A stretch of DNA of 64,000 nt, from NCBI GenBank assembly GCA_037013495.1, contig CM072811.1:14886659-14950658 (forward strand), written 5' to 3'. Numbering within the stretch: the stretch's first letter is position 1; each line of letters opens with the position of its first letter. Under the pieces are notes generated by a model. The model did not search any database and was not told the DNA's origin. It saw only the letters and a list, made by a program, of their open reading frames with translations. The translations under genes were made by a program, and so were the position numbers. Shown piece by piece: positions 58,727 to 64,000 of this stretch. This DNA is from Hippophae tibetana. Lineage: Eukaryota > Streptophyta > Magnoliopsida > Rosales > Elaeagnaceae.

Positions 58727-59013
58727 GCTATCCACGTAACGTAGCGTCGGTTGACGTGGAAAACCGACGCTATCCACGTAACGTAGCGTCGGTTGACGTG
58801 GACAACCGATGCTATCCACGTAACGTAGCGTCGGTTGACGTGGACAACCGACGCTATCCACGTAACGTAGCGTCGGTTGACGTGGACAACCGACGCTATC
58901 CACGTAACGTAGCATCGATTGACGTGGACAACCGACTTTAAATTCATTAAAAGTCGATTTTTGGTAAAAACCGACTTTACCCATCGACTTATATACCCCT
59001 TTTTGTAATAGTG
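58727..59013. mobile_element. CACTA element right-end fragment with 42-bp repeats
   Basis: Five tandem 42-bp units (58,727-58,936) of the GCTATCCACGTAACGTAGCG...GTTGACGTGG type are followed by CCGACTTTA / AAAGTCG motifs and a terminal TTTTTGTAATAGTG at 59,013. Both are shared with the CACTA element at 14,895-15,775. No CACTA end is visible on the left, so it is truncated. ORFs on both strands simply read the repeat. Confidence 0.75.
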
Positions 59014-59103
59014 GTCGAGAACTACTTAGAAACTTCATCCTACTTGGCTATGATATCCCAAACCTAACGTTTATCTGGACTTTAAATGATTTCAACATTT
59101 CAA

Positions 59104-60148
59104 GTTCTTGGGAAGAAGCCTTGCATGCAACTTCACTCACCTTGCTAACTAAATTGTTGGCTTCTATAGAGATCAATGCCTTTCCAATTCAGAACACTTT
59201 CGACCTAGCTACAAATCTCTCTTTTGGGGTTAAGGTTTCAATAGTTGATAGGGCTAATAACATTTATAGACTGAAATTTCAGCATGAAGTTGATTGTAAT
59301 AAGTTTTGGAGGTTTAGGATTTGGCATGTCAAAGGACACTTGTTATCAAGAAATGGTCCCCTGCTATCCATATTGCTGAAATTGATTTTACATCTACAGA
59401 TTTTTGGATCTAAATCCATGGACTAGCTCCCATTTGCATGCTAACAGAAAATGCTTTCTCCTTTGGGGATCTGCTAGGTTCTACCATTGAGATTGATTTT
59501 ACTGATAAATCTAATTATCTTATTATAGAAAAATATTTGAGAGTTAGGGTCCAAATTTAGGTTAATTCGTGTATCCATACTGGTTGTTTCTCTACCAAAA
59601 CTGATGATAACCTTTCTTGGATCCAATTTATGTTTGAAAGAATGCATGCATGACTTTTGCTTTAAGTGTGGCTTCCTCCTCCACAAAGAAGACTTATGTG
59701 TAGACCCCCAAATATGTTTCCTTTTTGATAATAACCTGAGAATTACACTGTTTGGTAACTGGGTTAAAACTAGCTTTATCAGGGAAGCTCCTATTCTTTC
59801 CTATCTCAGAAACAAAGTACCTATTCGAGCTTACCCTTTGGAAGTTCCTACCACCATTTTAGCTTGTCTCTAACCACCTCAAGTCATCTCCAACAGAAGT
59901 GATAACCAAACTGCTAGCTCTTGGCCCAACTTTGAATTGCTGGCTAGAAATAATTGTTCTCTCACTTTATCTTTACATGCATATATTCCAGCCCAAAATC
60001 ATAGCATATAAAACACTCTAAGAAAGGGTAATACAAGCTTTCCCATTTCAATGGCATATGATGATTCCAGTTTTAGGACAGTTTCAGAGACTTCTCGTGA
60101 AGGCAGTTTCAATTGGTATAGATCTGGTATTCCCTACCCCACCCTTGT
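59104..60148 (+). pseudogene. LINE (L1-type) ORF1 fragment
   Basis: The translation resembles the DUF4283-type nucleic-acid-binding domain of plant LINE ORF1 proteins (FQHEVDCNKFWRF, WHVKGHLLSRNG, LRVRVQI). A zinc knuckle CFKCGFLLHKEDLC follows near 59,658. Two or more frame changes and stops are present. The fragment is cut at 60,148 by copia C4. Reverse transcriptase is not present. Confidence 0.7.
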
Positions 60149-60700
60149 TGAAACGTAATCCACGTATTAGATTGAATAATCAAGAGGATTGTTAAATTTC
60201 ATTACGGGCTGCTTATCACATGTGACAATAGAGTCTTATATGTTGAAATGTAATCCACTTATTAGATTAAATAATCATGAAGATTGTTAAATGTCATTCG
60301 GGGCTGCTTATCACATGTGATAATAGAGTGTTATAATAGCATTATCACATGTGATAACAGACTTTTATAGTCGTATTATCACATGTGATAATAGATTAAA
60401 TTCATCAATGTAGGTGCCATGTGGGTTTAGAAGTGAAATCTCATCGGTTGTGGAGGTTAAGGTAGTTAAAGCTTTGCTAGTTTATGTAAAGGTGTAGCTC
60501 CCTTTTGTACTCACAAGAAGGGCCTATAAAATGATACAATATGCACATGAAAATGTATCATGCATCTTTTCAACACTTTAGTTTTAGTTTTTAGCCCTTA
60601 GAATTTCAATTCTTTAAATAAAATTGTTGAGGTATTTTTTCAAGAATCTATCACTTCTTCTTCCTGTGATTAAGGAATTAAGAATTCTTGATTCTTTGAA
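60149..60700 (+). repeat. Copia C4 5' LTR
   Basis: It starts TGAAACGTAATCC and matches the sequence at 63,684 onward. The first 95 bp are tandemly duplicated (60,149-60,243 and from 60,244). U3 holds four copies of TTATCACATGTGATAA or close variants (60,213; 60,308; 60,342; 60,376). The end is set only by the following PBS. Confidence 0.75.
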
Positions 60701-60771
60701 TGGTATCAGAGCATAGAGTATTAAAACTCGTAGATGGAAAATGCTAATCAATCTTATAGAAATGTCATTAA
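60701..60771 (+). pseudogene. Copia C4 primer-binding site and gag start
   Basis: TGGTATCAGAGC (60,701-60,712) pairs with tRNA-Met. An ATG at 60,734 opens MENANQSYRNVINE, a typical copia gag start, which is cut after 13 or so codons by the gypsy LTR. Confidence 0.7.
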
Positions 60772-62715
60772 TGAGTTGATAACTGTATTTTATATAGTTA
60801 TTTTCACCGATTTTATTAATTAAAATTACTACGTTCTTAATGTTTTTAGTTAATTTTAGTTTAATAAATTAGTATTTATTGTTTTTTAAATATTTTAATA
60901 AAAATTAAATAATTTGTATCGAAAACGTACTTAATTGCAAATTTGTGTCCAAAAATATAATTTCAAATAAAAGAGTATTTAATTACAATTTATAAAAGTC
61001 AAAAATATAATTTAAATTAAAATCGGGCTTAATTTTAATTATTAAAAGTTTAAAAATTTAATTTAAATTAAAAAAAGGGGTAAACTGTAATTAAAAAAGA
61101 GTTGAAATTGTAATTTGAATTAAATTTGTGGGTCAAAATGCAATTAAGAAAGTTTAATTTTCTACGCAGGTGAGAAGAATTCACGCGCGAAATGTGGACC
61201 GTCCGATCAAAGAAGAAACGGCTGAGATTCGCGCGTCCAGATCACGCTCGACCAAATCGCATGGGTGTAGATTCTGTTTCATGCGGCTCGGCGCCCGAGT
61301 GGGGCCCACCTACCGCGCATGCCGGCGTGCAGGTGGGACCCACATGTCTGACGCGTCCAACCATTGTCCCCCACATACGCGTGCCTTTGATCCCGTGCGC
61401 TGATCTCTGCGTGCAACCAGATTTTCAGCTAATCAAATGATGCCACATGTTCGCACTAATCCTTGCAGCTAATCAGAAGATGCCACGTGTCCCACTCTAT
61501 TTTAAAACCAATCATGTTATGCCACGTGGCATTTTACGATGAGCACAAAAGCGCAGGATCACACCCGTGTGCAGCCGTTGTCTCCCGTGCGACAACCTAT
61601 CATGCGCCCGTTTCCTGCAGCCAATGAAATGATGCCACGTGTCCACTTTAAATCTTTTCAACAAATCAGACGCTGACACATGGCATACATTTTGAATTAA
61701 AAAATCCGAACGGCCTCTGTTGCTACGCGTGATTTTATTTTTCGATACAAATTTTTTACGCGTTTTTTATAAAAAATAAAATAAAAAAAATGTAATATTT
61801 TAGATGTATTATTTTTAGCTATAAATAGAAGATAAGATGATAGAGTAAAAAAGTTTTGGGAAGTTGTTTTTGGAGTTTTGGGTAGAGTTTAGTTTTTGTG
61901 TTGTTCGGTTTTGGACGATAGAACACACAAAAGCCATTTTTTGGATTTTGTTGTGTTCTGCGTGTGCCAAATATTTGTTCTAAGTGATGTTTTAATTTTC
62001 ATTCTTCTTCATCTTATTTTTCTGAAACTGTTGTAATTTTTATTTTAATTTTATGAAGTAATTTAATTTTTTTAGGGTTGCATTTGATCTTAATTTATGA
62101 AGCTTTTATTTTAATTATTTTTGATAGATTTATAAGACGTTCGATTTGTTCGTTCTATTTTGTGCTTAATGCTTTTTGATTATTTACGAATCTTATCAAA
62201 ACGATCCGTGGCACATAAATAAACTTGGAAGAGGCATTTGTGTGTATATTTCTCGTAAATATAATGACATGTATGATGAAGGATAGGAATATACCCTAAT
62301 TGTATGTGTGACCATTTGAAAACTTAAAACGTAATGAATCTCGGTGAATTTAATTCTCATAGGAATATATTGAATTAATTTAACGAGATGTGTTTGTACG
62401 AAGCTCGGAAGAGATGTATGAATAAAATTAGAAGTTTTTGGTTGACAAATTAAATGTACTAGAAAATACAAATCAAAAGAAAATAAAATGATTTGAGTTG
62501 ATTAATTTGGTGAAAAATTGCAATCCTAGATTTCTTTTATTTTGTTTTGAAACTATTTTCTTAAATTTGTTACAATCAACGATTGTTTTGAATAAAATCA
62601 GAGAGAGATAATTTTAGTACTCAACAAACTATAGTAACAAATCTCTGTGGGAACGATAACTTACTTATCAAATATTATTACTTGTGACCGTATATACTTG
62701 CACGTTTTTATGTGT
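60772..62715 (+). repeat. Gypsy LTR, uninterrupted copy in C4
   Basis: This is the same LTR family as the one split by the virus. It runs from TGAGTTGATAACTG to TACTTGCACG with both borders approximate; I could not find a target duplication. It has a GC-rich U3 (about 61,180-61,420), an array of CCACGTG/CCAAT motifs (about 61,430-61,690) and a TATA box (GCTATAAATAGAAG near 61,819). No internal gypsy sequence adjoins, so it is probably a solo LTR. ORFs at 61,170-61,440 are artefacts. Confidence 0.8.
61430..61690 (+). promoter_or_regulatory. CCAAT / CCACGTG array in the gypsy LTR
   Basis: Five units at roughly 40-60-bp spacing pair an AATCA or CCAATCA/CCAATGA box with GCCACGTGTC or a variant (GCCACATGTT, GCCACGTGGC, GACACATGGC). 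CCACGTG is the core of plant G-box/ABRE elements. The array lies about 130-390 bp upstream of the LTR TATA box, so a promoter role is plausible. Confidence 0.6.
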
Positions 62716-63670
62716 TAAAAAAATACACAACATGAGTCTTTTGGTGTTAATGCTTACACTAACAGTTTTGTAACTCAAATAGATCAAATCATTAGAAATT
62801 TACATCTTCAATTTACTTTCAAGGATTTTGGTGTTCTCCATTATTTTATAGGTGTTGAGGTCACTTACAATGTTACTAACATGCATTTATCTCAGCCTAA
62901 TTTTATGAAAGCATTGCTTGACATGGTTGGTCTTCTTGATGCCAAGCCTGTGGCTAGTCCAATGTCATCTAGAAAGTTACTAAGCAAAGTAGATGGCGAT
63001 GCCTTAGTTGATCCTTCAAAATATAGAAGATTGGTAGGATAACTCCAATATCTCATGCTTACAAGACCTAATATTTTCTTTGGTGTCAATAAACTGTCAA
63101 TTTGTGGAATTTACTACTGAGTTTCATATGTTTATAGGTAAAAGAATATTGAATATATTAATTGTACTTTATAGTCTGTTCTTGCTTTACATAAGTGTGA
63201 ATTGCTTGATTTAATAGCATTATGTGATGCAGACTATGCGAATTTTCTATATGATCATCATAGCACATCTAGCTATTATTTGTATCTTGGTGACAACTTA
63301 GTTTCATGGCATAACTTTAAATAGAAGGTGGTCTCTAGGAGTAGCAACGAGAGTAAGTACAGGGTTGTGGCTTTAGCTTCTACAAAAATCATCTAGTTGA
63401 GGTCTCTTTTAGCTAAGTTATTTGTAATACCTACTAGTATACCTATTCTCTTCACTGATAGCTCTTTGTCACAATCATGTGTTTCATACTCGAATAAAGC
63501 ATATAAAGGTGGATCATCACCTCCTTCGTGATTAGGTCATTTAGAAATCACTACTAGTTAAGCATGTATCCTTGAGTGACCAAATCATAGATTGCTTAAC
63601 CAAGCCTTTACTTGTGTTCTCTTTTTTGTTTTTCAGCCCCAAACTCATAGTTTTATCCAAATCATGAGTT
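62716..63670 (+). pseudogene. Copia C4, RT C-terminus and RNase H
   Basis: The reading FKDFGVLHYFIGVEVTY, DAKPVASPMSSRKLLSK, DPSKYRRLVG, LQYLMLTRPNI, then ALCDADYANF and SYYLYLGDNLVSWH is copia RT and RNase H. Several stops occur. The gap from the gag start to RT shows that most of the interior was deleted, with the gypsy LTR now filling that place. Confidence 0.8.
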
Positions 63671-63683
63671 TGTAGAGGGCTAT

Positions 63684-64000
63684 TGAAATTATCCATATAT
63701 TAGATTGAATAATCATGAGGATTGTTAAATGATATTAGGGGTTTCTTATCACATGTAATAGAGTGTTATAAAAGCATTATCACATGTGATAAAAATTAGT
63801 TTAGCAAAGCTGGTGCTATAAGAGCTATTAAGTCGTGTAAAAATTTGTTATCACATGTGATAATAAACTATTATAGCAGTATTATCACATGTTATAATAC
63901 ATTAAATTTAGCAATGTAGGTGTCATGTGGGTTTAGAAGTGAAATCTCATTAGTTGTAAAGGTTAAAGTAGTTGGGGGTTTCTAGTTTATGTAAAGGTAC
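63684..64000 (+). repeat. Copia C4 3' LTR (cut by window end)
   Basis: It starts TGAAATTATCCATAT after a short purine tract (GTAGAGGGC) and is colinear with the C4 5' LTR. It contains CACATGTG palindromes at 63,777, 63,848 and (one mismatch) 63,882. The remainder lies beyond the window. Confidence 0.78.

Noticed and set aside
58576-59038. Repeat proteins on both strands (YPRNVASVDVDNR and CPRQPTLRYVDS types)
   Set aside because: They are translations of the CACTA 42-bp subterminal repeats in opposite strands; the unit length is a multiple of three, which keeps frames open.

Overview
The window looks like repeat-dense, AT-rich nuclear DNA of a flowering plant, probably a eudicot. That reading rests on an intact Athila-type Ty3/gypsy element, several Ty1/copia remnants, CACTA elements, a LINE ORF1 remnant, an integrated plant pararetrovirus and the exon remains of one plant-specific membrane-protein gene. 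I see no intact host gene. The only long intact reading frames are the Athila gag-pol, a second Athila gag, and ORF1 of the pararetrovirus.

Layout. (1) 1-16,440: a copia element (C1) reads rightwards. A complete Athila element (760-14,671, target duplication ATGAC) and an 881-bp CACTA element (14,895-15,775) sit in its RNase H. (2) 16,930-19,810: a diverged LTR of the same Athila family and a gypsy gag fragment. (3) 21,185-29,775: a broken minus-strand gene for a multi-pass membrane protein. Its intron holds a copia remnant (C2) carrying a solo LTR with target duplication ATAGC, and another copia remnant (C3). (4) 30,496-58,253: two adjacent copia elements, here called X and T. Each is cut near the start of reverse transcriptase, and the halves face opposite ways. 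Re-inverting about 32,928-38,645 restores both, so one 5.7-kb inversion explains the layout. T also carries an insertion of a gypsy LTR, and the pararetrovirus locus sits inside that LTR. (5) 40,134-54,928: the pararetrovirus, one full-length copy (8.3 kb) joined tail-to-tail to a second copy lacking its 3' 1.8 kb. The two 6,478-bp arms have equal length and differ at only a few bases that I found. (6) 58,254-64,000: a CACTA fragment, a LINE ORF1 fragment and a copia element (C4). C4 has most of its interior replaced by a second, complete copy of the gypsy LTR that hosts the virus.

The most interesting structure is the near-identical inverted repeat of the endogenous pararetrovirus. Its gene order (movement protein, coat protein, protease, RT and RNase H in ORF1, then a second ORF) matches endogenous florendovirus-like Caulimoviridae. 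Any transcript crossing the locus could fold into a hairpin with a 6.5-kb stem, a plausible source of antiviral small RNAs. ORF1 is open while ORF2 carries a stop and two frameshifts, so this copy does not look competent as a virus.

The LTRs share a theme: arrays of plant transcription-factor-like sites just upstream of a TATA box. These are a bZIP palindrome in Athila, CCACGTG boxes in the virus-hosting gypsy LTR, CCGTTA motifs in X, and CACATGTG palindromes in C4. All alignments were made by eye; percentages and exact boundaries need computation.
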